Of a stretch of DNA of 64,000 nucleotides, positions 22,395 to 34,399 are shown one piece after another. The DNA comes from Mermis nigrescens. Its lineage: Eukaryota > Nematoda > Enoplea > Mermithida > Mermithidae. A program made the position numbers and the translations under genes. The notes under the pieces were generated by a model. It was not told the origin of the DNA. It worked only from the letters and a program-made list of their open reading frames with translations, and did not search any database. Each line of letters starts with the position of its first letter. Within the stretch, counting starts at the first letter, position 1. The stretch spans positions 3,578,218 to 3,642,217 of the forward strand of contig JAVLUZ010000150.1 of NCBI GenBank assembly GCA_036768485.1, written 5' to 3'.

Positions 22395-24151
22395 GTACGG
22401 AAAAGAACAAAGGCGAAAGGGGTTGATACTGCATTTTCAATAGCGGATCTGCGATTTATTTATAGGGCAATGACCAGACTGATACACATAGTCGTTCTGG
22501 GGCTAAGAATCAAAAAAATTTGCCTAAATTATGACAATTTTGAGATATTTGCACCGTTGTTTAAAACGCTAAGATTAAGTGAGTAGATAGTTTTTGCGTG
22601 GTTGATTACCACCTGATTTGCAATTGATGGGGGTTGAGTTGGTCTCGACGTCCAAAATCTAGAATATGTTTGCAAGGGGAAATGATGCGAAATAAAAGCC
22701 AAAAATGAGTAAAAATTGAAAATTTTCTCCCAAATTTCTTTAAATATACAATTTCTTCAGTATTCGCGCTATCATAGCATTTATACAATTTTTTTAGGGT
22801 ATTCTAACCGAAAAAAGTTAATCGACTGGCCCTTCTTCTAGACCGGCTGCGCTTTCTCTATATCATTCATGTCCATACGTAGGCAGCAAGAAAATTCTGA
22901 AGGAAGGGGGTAGTCAGGATGAGTAAAATTGTCAAAAGTTTACTAAAAATAGAATTATGTCAGGGTTCTACGGGACTTTTGGGGGTTTCACCTTCTCCGG
23001 GGAGGGTACAACCCCCCCTTGCAATGAGCGGTCATGCTGTGCATCTGTGTTTACCAGTACACATAAGCATAGGGGTTTATACCATCTACCTCAGAATCCG
23101 GCATACCCCCAAAATCGATGGACTCATAGAATTAAGTTCAAATCATGTCCTTTTAAGTTTTTGCTGGTTTCACATCTATCAGACTTTAGAATTTAGCTGC
23201 TGCCACGTTTACTATACACTACTATCCGTAAGATCATATTTAGCGGAATTCAATTTCTCCGCAAGGATCGAAAATGAAAAATAGAGACTGACGTGCGAAA
23301 AATCGTTATTAGGAAGTTGCCTACTCTTTTATCGAATCATTTCTGGTGCTAAATTATTGAAGATAGATCAAACTTTACGTAAATTGTACAGTGCTTGAAC
23401 GTTATAGAAATTTCTAATGAAGTTTTTATTGTCCATATTAGTCGCTGAAATATTGCAAAAGACTGCATATCATTAGATACAATCATTCTTAAAGTTATTA
23501 GTTACCAAACTGTTTCGATTTTTCGCAAGTTTCAAACGTTTTTAGCTAAAAAAAGCATAATCGAATGTTCCTTAAATTTTAATTAATAAAGTAGAATAGT
23601 TGTCAAATCCATGTGAGCCGCTTTTGGACCTTGGATTCGCCGTTGCATATTTTTCTCTTTGTATTAACTGGCGGTGAAAGATATTTTTTACACGTATTAT
23701 TGACTGGTAATGGTTTCAGTTTTACTTTATTTATTAGCTCTTAATTGGTATAATTACTTGATGTATGCGCGACAATGTCCGACCGAATGAACATCTAATT
23801 CGCAAAATAAAACAGCAAAAATCTTCTTCTGACATACACGTATGGGGTTTAGGGGTCTAGTCTAGACGCAAGAATATAAAGAAATGGGTTCTATAGAAAA
23901 CAAGGCAAGATAAATGCCAAAACAAAGATCAAAATCGGAAAAAATTTTTAGAAGAGCATAGAATTGACTAGAAACTGTGGATTATTTAGCAAAGTTTTCA
24001 TGCTATTATTAGCATTCATAACAGCTGTTGAAGTCATTTTGGCCCAATAGGCTTTACTAAGTGACCATCGGACCGGCTGACACTCCAATCCCTGTGGTCG
24101 CGAGCTCACAATTCGACTGGAGGCGATCACACATGGGCGTGAAGGTTAGAT
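22395..24151. other. Downstream of A2; repeat fragments only
   Basis: A partial MITE-1 start (CATACGTAGGCAGCAAGAAA) lies at 22874 and a repeat D fragment at 23095-23215. I could not find the tail exon expected after 22394. A fragment with AATTGACTAGAAACTGTGG near 23962 is shared with 43680-43740. Confidence 0.4.
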
Positions 24152-24404
24152 AATAGGTGAGCAGCACCATAATTCTAGGGGGTGCAAGTTTCTTCACAGG
24201 TCAAAAAATGGTCATAAAAATAATGGTATGGCGAGAAAACATCAATTCTCAACGTTTTTCATCGAGCATCTATTTGCATCAAAAAATTGCGAAAAACGAA
24301 GAAAATTTTGTAGATTGAATTCGGGGGGTATTTGGTTTTGGGATAGGGTATTCGGCCTTCTGTGGAGGTATATATCCCAAAACTCCCTCCCACGCCCGCT
24401 TGTG
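24152..24404 (+). mobile_element. hAT-type MITE-1, diverged copy
   Basis: Left end ATAGGTGAGCAGCACC, right end CGCCCGCTTGTG, core AACATCAATTCTCAACGTTT. A second loose right end (CACACATGGGCGTG) sits just upstream at 24128, so part of another copy abuts it. No clear duplication. Confidence 0.65.
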
Positions 24405-24759
24405 GACGGACCCCTCCCTCCCAGAATTCGGTATACCTCAAAAATCGATAGTATTCCAAGTATTGAATGTTTGGCATGGTTTTTTGGGATGTTTGCCGGT
24501 TCTACACCACCAAAACCTTATCAACTCAGAATTTGGATGTTGCCCGTATATGGAGGCGATATTATATTACCGAAAGCACATTTTTAATTTCCAATTATTT
24601 TTGATTCAACTTCGAAAGTTTTCATTCTGGTACGGGACATCAGTGCTATTTTACAATGTATATTCAGTTTTTCCTTCAGTTTTGAACTTTTCTTTCGAAA
24701 CTTTCCTGGAATAAATTTTCTGTCGCAATTTGTCGTAAACACATCATCTGCAATTGGGT
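24405..24759. other. Repeat D fragment and unassigned sequence
   Basis: Positions 24420-24555 match repeat D at 20270-20490 (TTTGCCGGTTCTACACCACC). The remainder is AT-rich with nothing recognised. Confidence 0.35.
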
Positions 24760-25154
24760 CTACGACGTTTTGGCGCCGCTGTTTTAGACGCCAGCAACTT
24801 ATGAATTATTCTAATTAAATTAATTTTGATGCAATTTTATTATAAATTATAGATTCAGAAAGCAGGTTCTAAAAGCTACGAAATAGCATATTGTTCTTTT
24901 CGATTTGATGAGAATTCATTTGTATACGACTGAAAATAGTAGAAAATCCATTAAATTCTTAGCTGTATTTAATTATCTCACTAAATTCAGAGATCTTCTG
25001 AAAGTAATTTATACCATCACGTAGAGAATTGAATGGGCTTTCAGAATCTGTATTATACTCTATTCATAAGTGCAATATAAATAATTAATAATATTACAAA
25101 GAGTGTGGCGCCAAAACGGCGGCACCAAAACGTCCCATTTCGTCTACAATTGGT
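24760..25154. mobile_element. MITE with GACGTTTTGGCGCC ends
   Basis: Left arm TACGACGTTTTGGCGCCGCT and right arm, inverted, GGGACGTTTTGGTGCCGCCG, each followed by a second GTTTT-G-CGCC box and flanked by CAATTG. About 395 bp with an AT-rich loop and no coding capacity. Superfamily not determined. Confidence 0.65.
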
Positions 25155-26955
25155 TATTAATGGTGCATCAAAATGACTACACGGCTCAACTGTAATTTTT
25201 TTAAATATAATTATCAATTAACAAACGTTTATTCTTCAATTTAAATGCTCACATTCTTTAATATCGTCAATGTAAAATTTGAACGGGGCTAATTGTTTAT
25301 TTTCAATTTTGTACGCTTGTTGAGAATGCAAAACGGTTTTCTAGCGTTGCTTTAGAAGAAGCTTAATTTTAAGTATAGCTTTCCAGCTCACGCATAAATG
25401 GGTAAATTTTTCAGTTTTCCTCCTTATACGCTTGGCATGGCCAGTTTGGGTCATCCGGGTAAGTTTTCGAGCAAGAATGACATAAACAAAAATGTCATGA
25501 ACGCTAAAATAGCGTAAAAATTACTTTATCAAAAGGTTTTTGATCGATTTCAAGCAATTTCGTAGGAAGATCCAGACGTGCACGTGGAGGTCTAGACAGA
25601 CCATCCACGATGCGAATGCCTTTAGTATATTTTACCTTTCTTGTTCAATCGGATTATTTCTCTTTGCTAGTTATTTCGCGTAAGCTAAATAATTTTTCTT
25701 TATATCGCTCTACAGAAAATTATGGAAAAAAGGAGCAATCGTCTGCTTTTTTATTTACTTAGTTTCGATCTCTTGATTTATTCAAGCGCCGTCTCACTTG
25801 TTCTGTAAACTTCTGTCTATGATATAACTAAACATATTTTCTGACAAGACATTGTCGGCTTCTTTAAGCGGTACAAGCGAATAGGCGGTGTGGTTAGACT
25901 GCGAGAATGATCGATGATTTGATAAGATCGGTGCTTTTCGCCTTGCTTTTATCGGGTATTTTCTCGAAAACTTTAAAGAATAATGAAATTCAACGGAAAC
26001 GGTTTACAGTTTGCAAGAGGTTTAATTGAATAAGGAACAAAAGACAAATAGGTAATTGGTGTAACCTAAAGAAGTCATTTGAAATAATTCATGCAAGTGC
26101 AGTTGGAGAATTTTCCATGCAATCGACTTCGCACGAAAATATTTTTCTATGACTCCTGCTAAAACTTAGTTTTATTATAAACGTTTGAGCCCTGAATTTC
26201 TATCTTTATCATCATTCCGCATGCAAGTCGAGATTACAAGGTAATATGAGATGAATCATGCGCTGCGATTGGATAGTTTTCCCGTTTTCCACTCTTTTGT
26301 ACTGCGGTGAGCTTGCTACTTCTTTCTGCAATATTTCGTCTTTTTCTTTCTTTTCATTTGTAATAACCTTGATAAGTTTCAATTAATTATTTGTTTATCC
26401 GGATTAATTGAAAAGAAACTTCAAAAATAAAAAAATTTACCTTAACGCGTAAAAATTTATGTATGCGCGTAAAATTTACGTAAAACATTAAGTTAATCTG
26501 TGACGGTCGGCTCCAGGAGTCAACCAAAGAGCTTTTTTTAAGCCAAAACGGCCTGTAAAACTGGCTTAAATTCTAAAGTAGTCAAAAAAATTTGTCATTC
26601 TACAGTTCATGATCAAGTTCAAGCGTTTCTGAAAATAAGTTTTGATTTTCATTTCTGCAAACAGGTTTTGATTTTCATTCATTTTCGTCCTCTTTTGTCA
26701 TACCTACTTTCCCTTAAAATTTATTATTTCTCAATTTTCATGGTTCTGAACACCGGGTTTCCCAAGTGAATGCATATTCACAAATGTAGGTGGCTTCACC
26801 ATGGATTGATAGAAAGGTAGCGACTTAACTTCATTGATTTCTTTAAGGCTGACGCAATTTTAATTCCACAGTAATCTTAATCAGAAGATTTTCGTTCACT
26901 GGAACCATTTGGTCTCAAATTTATTTTCATTTGGATAGGTTTTATTTTTTATATT
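25155..26955. other. Intergenic, nothing recognised
   Basis: The longest plain stretch in the window. AT-rich; no exon, terminal repeat or array seen. Upstream control elements and first exon of gene B1 could lie here but I cannot identify them. Confidence 0.4.
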
Positions 26956-27416
26956 TATATTCACGGTCTTTTTAATGTATTCGGCGATGATTTTTCCTAT
27001 ACAAAAATTTTTCGGAACCGGTTTTGCACATGCACAAAGTTTTTTTTCTGAAAACAAAAACTGTGAAAATGATGTGAAATTCCCAAAAATTTTCGGCACT
27101 TCTCGCAGAAATGAGTCATTGTCTGTCCTATTTATCTTCAGAATGGTGGAATTTGCATTTAAAATGGAGAAATGTCATATTTTTTGGCGCTTTATGCCGT
27201 TTTAAGACAATTTGTAGTAAATTTTTGGCGTCAGGAACCCAGAAATCAGCTAAAATAACACTACCAAAGGTTGTATATTTTACCGCACTAAAATCGCTCT
27301 CTACCATAATATAATACACAAAACTTTGCATCTACAAAATTTACAAAGACTTTTGAGAACCATTTTTGTACAATGTACAAAACAACCTTGTACAAAAAAC
27401 ACTGTTCACATTTAGT
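26956..27416 (+). repeat. Dispersed repeat B (TGTACAAAG family), copy 1
   Basis: Contains the ordered landmarks of the family: AAAAATTTTCGGCACTTCTC, TGGAATTTGCATTTAAAATG, TTTTTGGCGTCAGGAACCCA, CACTACCAAAG, CACACTAAAATCGCT-like, ACAAAGACTTTTGAGAACCA, TTGTACAATGTACAAAAC and an end TTGTACAAAAAACACTG. Further copies are at 58575-58995, 59110-59313 and 62870-63720. Confidence 0.6.
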
Positions 27417-27746
27417 TTCACAGTTTGTTCCCGAAAACTTTTTCGATGAATTTCGAAATATTCTTTAACATCGATTTGCACGAATTATCTTTTAACGCTT
27501 GTAAGCGCTGCTTTTCGGCAACAATATTCCAAAAAATAGCGAAAGTCGTAGCATGTTTAATCTAAATTAAAATCCTCATTGAAGCAAATACCATAAAATG
27601 ACTATATTCAGATAATTAAAGAAATTCGAAAATATTTAAAATTCAAAAATGGGTACGAACTACTAAAAATGATTAATTTGATCTTGACTGTATAGAAAAT
27701 ATATAAAAAATCTCTTTCTATCCCATTTCCATTTATCTTGTTGTAG

Positions 27747-27902
27747 CTAAGAGTACAACATTGGCAGAACCCAGCTACGACGCCGAATCTAATCAATTCG
27801 TCTATATCGACGAGATGACCAACTCGGCCGAGGTGTGGAAGGACGGTCGAAAATTTTGGTGGTTAGATGAGGAATGCGATTTTCAATCCCCTTGCGGATT
27901 TG
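27747..27902 (+). CDS. MAM-like gene B1, N-terminal exon
   Basis: After a TTGTTGTAG acceptor the frame reads KSTTLAEPSYDAESNQFVYI, DEMTNSAEVWKDGRKFWWLD, EECDFQSPCGF. The CDF-SPCGF pair matches the MAM start (C-DFE...CGW) and the C-x4-C exons elsewhere here. I end it at TTTG|GTGCCA because that gives phase 1, as in the paralogous exons. A later donor, ACG|GTTAGT at 27935, gives phase 0 and is an alternative. The frame stays open to 27961. GC content is visibly higher than in the surroundings. Confidence 0.6.
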
Positions 27903-27961
27903 GTGCCATACCGGTTGAGAGCTTGACGGGCACGGTTAGTTATACCGTACACAACATATAG

Positions 27962-28995
27962 CCAGTCTGGGGGGCGTTGTCTCAATACATGGGCTGCAGC
28001 CGATTTCTAGGGGTCTGAGTAATGTGAAACTGACAACAATCCTAAAAACATGTCAAAAATTAGCTTGTTATTATCGGAGGTCTCCGGGTTTCTTGGAGGT
28101 CTAAGACTTTCCTCACCCCATCTCCGGTCATTTTGGTCAGGAATCAGTTATAAATATTTGTGTTAGACTTTGGTATGATCAGGTGCGAATAGGACTTTTT
28201 TAACCTTATTTTGTGCTATTTAAGGTCATTTTGGGCTTAACCTCCCAAAAATGGTGTTGGTCCCCCAAAAATAGGACGGCCAGCTACGTGCCTGGGTATG
28301 GTCGTTAAGATGCGTGCAAGATACTCTGGTCGCATTTTTTGACTACATGAAAGCTCTAAAAGTTTTGTTCATGTTCTTCTAAATTGAAAACTTTGCTTTT
28401 TCAAGTTAATTCTAAAGTTTACTGTGCACAGCAACGGTCGACTTAGGAATTTAAATCGGTCTGTTGGGGGTCAGCTAAAGACAGTTTGGAGACAAAATGA
28501 GCTACAAAAATTGGTTCAAAAGCTGGAAATAGCGTAAAAACTGTATTAATCCGCCGTTCATGGTTGTTTTCCATTTTTCTGCAAAACAATTATGATTTTC
28601 TTGTCGTCATATTGCCTTTTTATCCTAAAAGTTTCCCTTGTTGTGTTCCCAAGCGCAAGTCTATTTTAACTAAATTGGTGTTGTTTTATTCAGAATGAAT
28701 TTTGGTGCAGAATTTGATGTGGTGGGAATGGCTAACCTTAATAAGGGAATCCCCATCCCTTCTGTCACTTGTTTGAGTGTAAGAGCCGAAGAATTTCCGC
28801 CTAGTTCGAAAGGTGCATTTTTTCGATGCAAAAGACGGCTGTATGTTGGCGATATGTCCAATTTAGTCGCAATTCATATCAAAAATTTCGTAGGACTTCT
28901 TTCTATGGCCCACCTGTTTTAAAGTGATTCCGCTTTTCTATTTGCGTAATTATGCGCATTCTGAGTTTCCCTTAATTTCAGTGGCGATTGCAGAG
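27962..28995. other. Intron of B1 with repeat fragment
   Basis: Positions 28205-28300 (TTTAAGGTCATTTTGGGC to AGGACGGCCAGCTACGTGCC) match 36112-36200. The rest is AT-rich. An open frame at 28695-28922 contains no recognised motif and is not supported by splice phases. Confidence 0.4.
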
Positions 28996-29057
28996 CAATG
29001 CGTCGTGGCGGCTATATAAAGAAAATTACAACGACGGATCCGGAACGAAGAGGACAA
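28996..29057 (+). CDS. MAM-like gene B1, GGYIKK exon
   Basis: Between TGCAGAG and GTAAAG the frame reads MRRGGYIKKITTTDPERRGQ. GGYIKKITTT corresponds in position and pattern to GLHGAVKFFVSKK of A2 and to the GhYlyvet strand of MAM domains. The donor phase (0) does not fit the phase 1 start of the next exon, so either a boundary is wrong, a small exon is missing, or the gene is decaying. Another frame from an acceptor at 28982 is also open. Confidence 0.4.
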
Positions 29058-29575
29058 GTAAAGAAGGCAGTTCAATCTTTTTCATGTTATTGAGCGAATT
29101 TGATAGAAATAGCCTATAGTTTCATCACGCGAATTGCTGAACAAACTAGAAGTTCCTAAAATATTTCAATTAGCCGTCCGTAAAAGTCCAAAATTTTTGT
29201 TTTTTTCTAATTATTTCAATTCGCTTCTTTCTTGCGTTTCCTTCGATCGTAATTTGAATAGTCGTTCACAATAGCGCTATGTAAACGCAAAGAAATTTTC
29301 CTGTTGTTTTTTGTTTCCTTTTTCGTTTTCTAATTTTTTTAGCCCGTTTTCATTATCATTCTCATTAATTTTTAATCTTTTCTATCGTTTTTAACGAAAT
29401 TGACTTCTTCGTAGTTTTTCGTTTTCGCCTAATTCCAGTCCCTAGAATACTCCGCTTTTTTTGATTGAATTTTCCGGTTTTGAACGAGACATTTTCCGCG
29501 ATATTATTGCAAATTAAATATATTGATTTTGCGCTTTAACAACAACCGGCCTCGGCTACAGGTCTTATGGAGCAG

Positions 29576-29811
29576 ACGAAACTTTCTTGATGAGTGACCC
29601 ACTGCCGTGCCTATACTCGGATAGCGCTTCGGTGAGGCTAAAAGTGCGATTTTTCGGCGATTCGCTCTTCCGAATTTGCTTCGTTAGCATGAAAACCGGC
29701 AAGAAAACATGCGGTACCACCGTACAACCGCGGAAATATGGCTACAGTACATATAATCTGGATCATCCAATGCCCCAAGATGACCGCAAGGCACGCAAGA
29801 GTGGACACATG
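29576..29811 (+). CDS. MAM-like gene B1, long middle exon
   Basis: The open frame contains FLMSDPLPCLYSDSASVRLK, VRFFGDSLFRICF, KTGKKTCGTTVQPRKYGYST and HPMPQDDRKARKSGHM. It ends at GTACTA (phase 0), in phase with 30577. LMSDPLPC then a VRLKVRFFGD strand is the LlSPllp-CLrFwYh region of MAM domains. The start is uncertain: GCTACAG at 29561 or GAGCAG at 29575. The coding stretch is more GC-rich than flanking introns. A MITE sits 21 bp beyond the donor. Confidence 0.6.
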
Positions 29812-29832
29812 GTACTACGTTCGCATTATGAC

Positions 29833-29961
29833 CACACATGGGCGTTTAGGAGGGGGTTTGTACCCCCCAGAAGTTGAACCCCCTCAGATTACTGTAGACC
29901 CCTAGAATTCTATTCTATTTTCAGTAACATTTTTGACAATTTTACCCATGATCCATGTATG
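29833..29961 (-). mobile_element. hAT-type MITE-1, 129-bp deletion derivative
   Basis: Starts CACACATGGGCG, ends CCATGTATG, and is flanked by a perfect 8-bp duplication ATTATGAC. The interior (CAGATTACTGTAGACCCCTA) is shared with 41568-41727, so this is a distinct short subfamily. It is in the first intron bases after the B1 middle exon. Confidence 0.85.
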
Positions 29962-30339
29962 ATTATGACCATGAATGTTCAGCATGGCCGATCAGAGGTT
30001 CTAATGGAGGAATTCAAAAATCGAGCTTTTTGTTGTCTGAAATGACGTCAAAAACTAGTGCAAGCACTAAAAGAGCGTTAAAACTACGTTATTGCGTACT
30101 TTTTGAAAAATTTTCAATTTCTATCCCTTTTTTCACCTTCATTTACCTAATATTCCCGGGAAAACTTTTTGATTGCTCCGTTCTGGGGAGATCTAGACTC
30201 CCCATCCCCCTTTCCTCACGTGCATGTCGGTTGCGTATAGTGATTATAATAATTTTTCTACTTTATGCTGATCACCAATTTCTTTTCAAAGAATGAATAT
30301 TCGTCTTATTTATGTTTCTGCTTAATAAAGTTCTTCTGC
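29962..30339. other. Intron of B1, nothing recognised
   Basis: AT-rich apart from a short patch near 30185-30230. No motif. Confidence 0.35.
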
Positions 30340-30522
30340 AGGCCCCGCAGAACAAACCTACTTTGATTTTTACGCTCCCTATAGTATGTCTACATCGCTG
30401 TTTAGCAAATTCTTGCGACTTTCGCATGCACGAGTAGCTTTTCCTAGTCGCCTGCTTTTAGGTCTATAATAATTCATAATTCCAAGCATAATCGTCTTTT
30501 TTATTACGCTCGAAGCCATTTT
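30340..30522 (+). repeat. Single arm of the 18260-19028 hairpin element
   Basis: CCCCGCAGAACAAACCTACT, GCGACTTTCGCATG, AGCTTTTCCTAG and TTCATAATTCCAAGCATAAT follow the order of 18871-19028 with a diverged middle. Only one arm is present. Confidence 0.5.
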
Positions 30523-30576
30523 TCCGCTAGTCGTACAATATTTGCTTATTTATTTAGAATTTTGAATGCATTTTAG

Positions 30577-30667
30577 TTTATAAGATTGGAATTCATTGCT
30601 AAAGATAGCTCGTTTGTACTCATCGAAAAAATCAGCTACGTTGGCCAAATTTGCATCGATGATTCGG
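30577..30667 (+). CDS. MAM-like domain terminal exon, gene B1
   Basis: A 91-nt exon, TTTTAG acceptor and GTGAGT donor, phase 0 in and 1 out, encoding FIRLEFIAKDSSFVLIEKIS then YVGQICIDDS. It is the paralogue of 1685-1775. Many differences are conservative or silent, which suggests protein-level constraint since the duplication. It is preceded in phase by 29576-29811. Confidence 0.65.
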
Positions 30668-30781
30668 GTGAGTTCGGAATTTTTCGTGTCATTTTATTTT
30701 CCCTTTTTCCATCTGATTTTTTCATTTTTTTATTTGCCTATAAGTTTTCCGATTTATAGTAAAAAATTTTGTTTATTATAG

Positions 30782-30927
30782 ACCCAAGGCCGACACAGGC
30801 TCTTAACTTCACGATTTTCAAAGAAAACGCTGATACTGTTTCGGTGCAAAATGTCATCGCCGTCCTATTGAACAACGACACCTCCTTACAACTGTTTGTT
30901 AAAGGAAGGGCTATTTCTTTACTTTGA
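30782..30927 (+). CDS. C-terminal tail exon, gene B1
   Basis: Begins in phase 1 after TTTATTATAG and encodes DPRPTQALNFTIFKENADTV then SVQNVIAVLLNNDTSLQLF and a short hydrophobic end, with TGA at 30925-30927. Paralogous to 1837-1988, with the stop two codons earlier. No known domain. Confidence 0.6.
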
Positions 30928-32225
30928 TTTGTCAAATTACATCGTTTAATTTTTAGCTTAATTTTTTATTCTTCTTTATTTGGTTTTTTATCTATTTTGG
31001 TCTTTATTTGTTTTAATTTTCGGACAGTCATATGCACGTAAGCAGCAATCAAATATTAGATGGACTGATTGAGTAAAATCGGGAAAAATAAATTTAAAAA
31101 AATTAGAAGGGGTGTCGAATTATGGGAGTGTCTAAACTCCCAACTTCCATGCGCGGTCATTCAGTTTAATCCGTAAAGAATTATTTGTTTTCTCTGAAGG
31201 GATCGTTGGTTTATTTGCATTCGTTCCTAATTAATTTCATATGTCAGAAAAACAGGATATTTAATCTGAGGGAAAATGTCTACTGGAGTTGGAAAATTTT
31301 TAAAGGCCACAAAATACTAAAAATATTGACAGTAGGGGTTAAAATTCCTATTTTTTTCGTTGAATTCTCATTTAACTCTATCTAGTGACATCAAAAACTC
31401 GCAAAAACTAAACAAATAATCAGAATTTAATGCTAGAGATCTTTTGGAACTGAGAGGTACGAATTCTCATACCCATTTTCATGCTCTTTTGTGGCTCACG
31501 CAGCTTTGAGTCAGGCGTGGTTTCAGAGAGAGCGGTTGCCCCTTCCCCAACTGTCGTCAAAAAATAATTGGGAGCAATAGGGAATTATGTGTTTTAATGA
31601 TCTTAGCCATTTTTATTACGATTTTTTTTGAATTTTCTTGGCGCCTGTAATTGAATGATATTTGCTGATTTTCTTGGCACTCTAAAACTTCATTTTTACG
31701 CCAAAAGAGTAGTTTATGTACAGAACAAGGATTTTTTTTAGTTTTTATAATAATTTCATGAGTATTTTTTTGTGCTTTGTTTCGATTTTTGCACTATTTT
31801 GAAGGTTTTATGTAAGAAGTTCTAAGAAATTTCTAAGTGTTTCGAATAATAAATGATTTTATCCATAAAAAAACCGAAAAAAAGACATAAAAGGAGGCGA
31901 ATAAGAAAAAGTCACCTATATCTCGACAAACTTTATCATCATGTCACTTTTGATGTATTACTTAGCAATACTCATGCGGTGACTTTAAGCTTTTTCAAAA
32001 GGCTCTAGAATGAAGGAAACAGATTGTATAAACTACTTTCGTAATAATCTTTTCGCGAGCTAAAATTAGGTTTCTATGCTTTGTAGAATGACTTTTATTT
32101 TTATGCTTTCCTGTTCAGCAATTTTTGCGGTTTCTTCTTTATTTTTTTAAATTTTTCTTTTTTTCTTTTTGTTCTTTTAAATTACCGTTCTATTTATTTG
32201 TATATTATTCAATTTACGTTTTTAG
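30928..32225. other. Between B1 and B2 exons; repeat F
   Basis: About 31490-31990 resembles 35200-35510, 40080-40260 and 61600-61900 (AGTAGTTTATGTACAGAACA, then a TGAGTATTTTTTTGTGC-like phrase). No exon recognised. Start exons of B2 should be here or nearby. Confidence 0.4.
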
Positions 32226-32291
32226 ACCTACCTATTTTACCGAATTTGAAGATCTATCACGCCTGTCAAGCGCTCCGATGTCATTCGCGGA
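32226..32291 (+). CDS. MAM-like gene B2, cysteine-pair exon
   Basis: A 66-nt phase 1-1 exon between GTTTTTAG and GTAATT encodes LPILPNLKIYHACQALRCHS then R. It is the paralogue of 5340-5408 (EVYHACKALSCY). It joins in phase to 34400-34459. Confidence 0.55.
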
Positions 32292-32418
32292 GTAATTATA
32301 TTTTTTTTCATTTTTGCCGCAAATAATTTTTAATTAATTTATCGAATAAGGCTTATTTTTCATTTTTACTTGTAGTTAGTCTTTTTGATTTTATTTGTAT
32401 TTTTGTGTTTTATTCGAC

Positions 32419-32993
32419 TTAACCCTCGCGCTTCCCGTGTGTTTTTTGAAGTAAAAGGTTCCCGTGCAAGGACGCCGTCCTAGCCAGGTTAAAATGTAAT
32501 TAGTCTGACTCAACTTAGCAAATATTAGTATCATTTTGTGCAATTTTTTGAGTTCTTCCCGAATATGTTTGTCATTTTTCGATTTTTCGCTAAAGTAAAT
32601 TTGTGAGAAGTTATGACTAAAAAACTGATGCCATACTTAAGCATAGGCATGAGGTATACATGCATTAAATATATACAAAGAGTATATTTTAGTTAAGTAA
32701 AATATCATTTTAGGACTGTAGTAGCTGATTAAAAAATAGAAGCCCACCAGTCTTGTACTAATCATTGACCAAAACTTTTTTTGTAATTTTAGTTTCTACG
32801 TGATAATCATTAGAATATTGAAATTTTTTAGGATGTATAATTCTATTTACTAGCTTGAACATTTCAAACGATGTAAGGAGGGCTAAAATGAGGCTAGGCA
32901 AAGTTTCGTAGTCATACGAAACCTACAACAAAAAAATCACAAAAAGTGATCGGCTATGACACCGTCCTAGTTCATCGGGAACGCGAGACTTAG
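32419..32993. mobile_element. piggyBac-like MITE (TTAA, CCCTCGCG ends)
   Basis: The left end reads TTAACCCTCGCGCTTCCCG, the right end CGGGAACGCGAGACTTA. Sub-terminal boxes GGACGCCGTCCTAG and GACACCGTCCTAG are present near both ends. A TTAA target with CCC-starting ends is typical of piggyBac; the right TTAA has drifted. About 575 bp with no coding capacity, in the B2 intron. Confidence 0.6.
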
Positions 32994-34399
32994 TACTCAA
33001 AGCAGCTTCATTATTGATCGATTGAGATTAAGAGGATTCCTCAAAGAAACATTACTGAATTAGCTCTCTCGTTTCAGAATAGATTTTCTCAAGAACAGGA
33101 GTGGTATTGGATCAGGAAATTCGCTGTCTGGACCTACTGATAATCAGTAAAACATTTCTGGAAGCCTACATACGTGTACAGTGCAATTTGAGCCTATGAT
33201 ATCCTTCTTGGGTCTAGAATGGCCGGACCGGAAACCCCTTTAATCGAAATAAATTTCTCAGTAAGGGTAAAGCTATTTCGGCTATTTCAGCTTAATGTCT
33301 TCTTCCTGAAGAATCCTAGGTCTTGAGTCGACCCACTCCTTATCTTGAATCAATGAATGGAAACATGATGGGGCGGTTCAAATTAAATTAATAATTCCGG
33401 AATCGATCTTGAGTACAAAAAATTTTCAGGAAAATAGGCTGGCATGATCTAAGATTTAAGCCACTTGATAGACTTTCGTTTCGGGCTCGTAAGCTTTCAT
33501 TGTTTGGAAAAATTTCCTGCAAAAGCCTTTTACTACAGCCTTACATTCCCTTTCTGCGGAACTCAATTTTCTGGGGCCAGCAAAATTCCCGATCGTAAAA
33601 AATTATTTGGAATTAGAGGTACATACCTGTTCTGGGGGAGAACGGTTTGGGGGCTCTGAACCAAAAAAATTGAATCTGACTCTCGCATGGCTGCGACCTT
33701 CTCCAGAATTGTCAATTTTTCGTAAAAGTTATTAAAAGTGTAACAAATGTGTCTTCTCTAGCGTTTTTAGCCTATTTCGGCTCAAAAATTTTGTCCAATT
33801 TACTCGATTTTTTAAAATTTTTTTCGAAATTTTTTCACGTGTTTGTGTTTCAGAAAGAACGAGCATTGTCTGAAATATCAAAAAACAGTGTTTTTGATGT
33901 GTACCCATCGTTTTCAGCCCAACAAAGGCACTTTTTAAATATGTTAAGTGCCTGATCCCTCCTTCCGCCCTCGAATTCCCATGCTATACTTGTATGAGGC
34001 TGTATTACAAAAAAACATTCTGTCATTGCGTTGATCCGTACAGGCCGAGCTAGGTGTAAAATGCGAAAGTTTTTGGTAAACGTAAGGCATATAAATGCCA
34101 AAAATTCATGAAAGTTAGAAACTTATCTGTACAAGGGTTGAAAAATGATTAATAAAACTGCCGATTACGATAGTTTTTACGCTTTTTTGCATTCAAAGCT
34201 ATTTTGACTAAAAGACTCTGTGGTTGATCTTTCCAGCTCGGCTGACTTCCCCGACCGCTTCCCAAATAAAAATGTTTCCGTAAAATTATCCGTCAAGACC
34301 TTTAGAAGAATTAGGAGAATTTCAGTAAAAAAGTATTTTCACGTTCTTTCGCTTTTTCGAAGATTCAAAAGTCACAATTACACTGCTTATTTTTTTCAG
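32994..34399. other. Intron of B2 with repeat G copy
   Basis: About 33690-33980 is a copy of repeat G (AGAATTGTCAATTTTTCGTA through GTTTTTGATGTGTACCCATC to AATTCCCATGC). The open stretch after TTTCCAG at 34236 has no donor of the right phase and is not called an exon. Confidence 0.4.
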
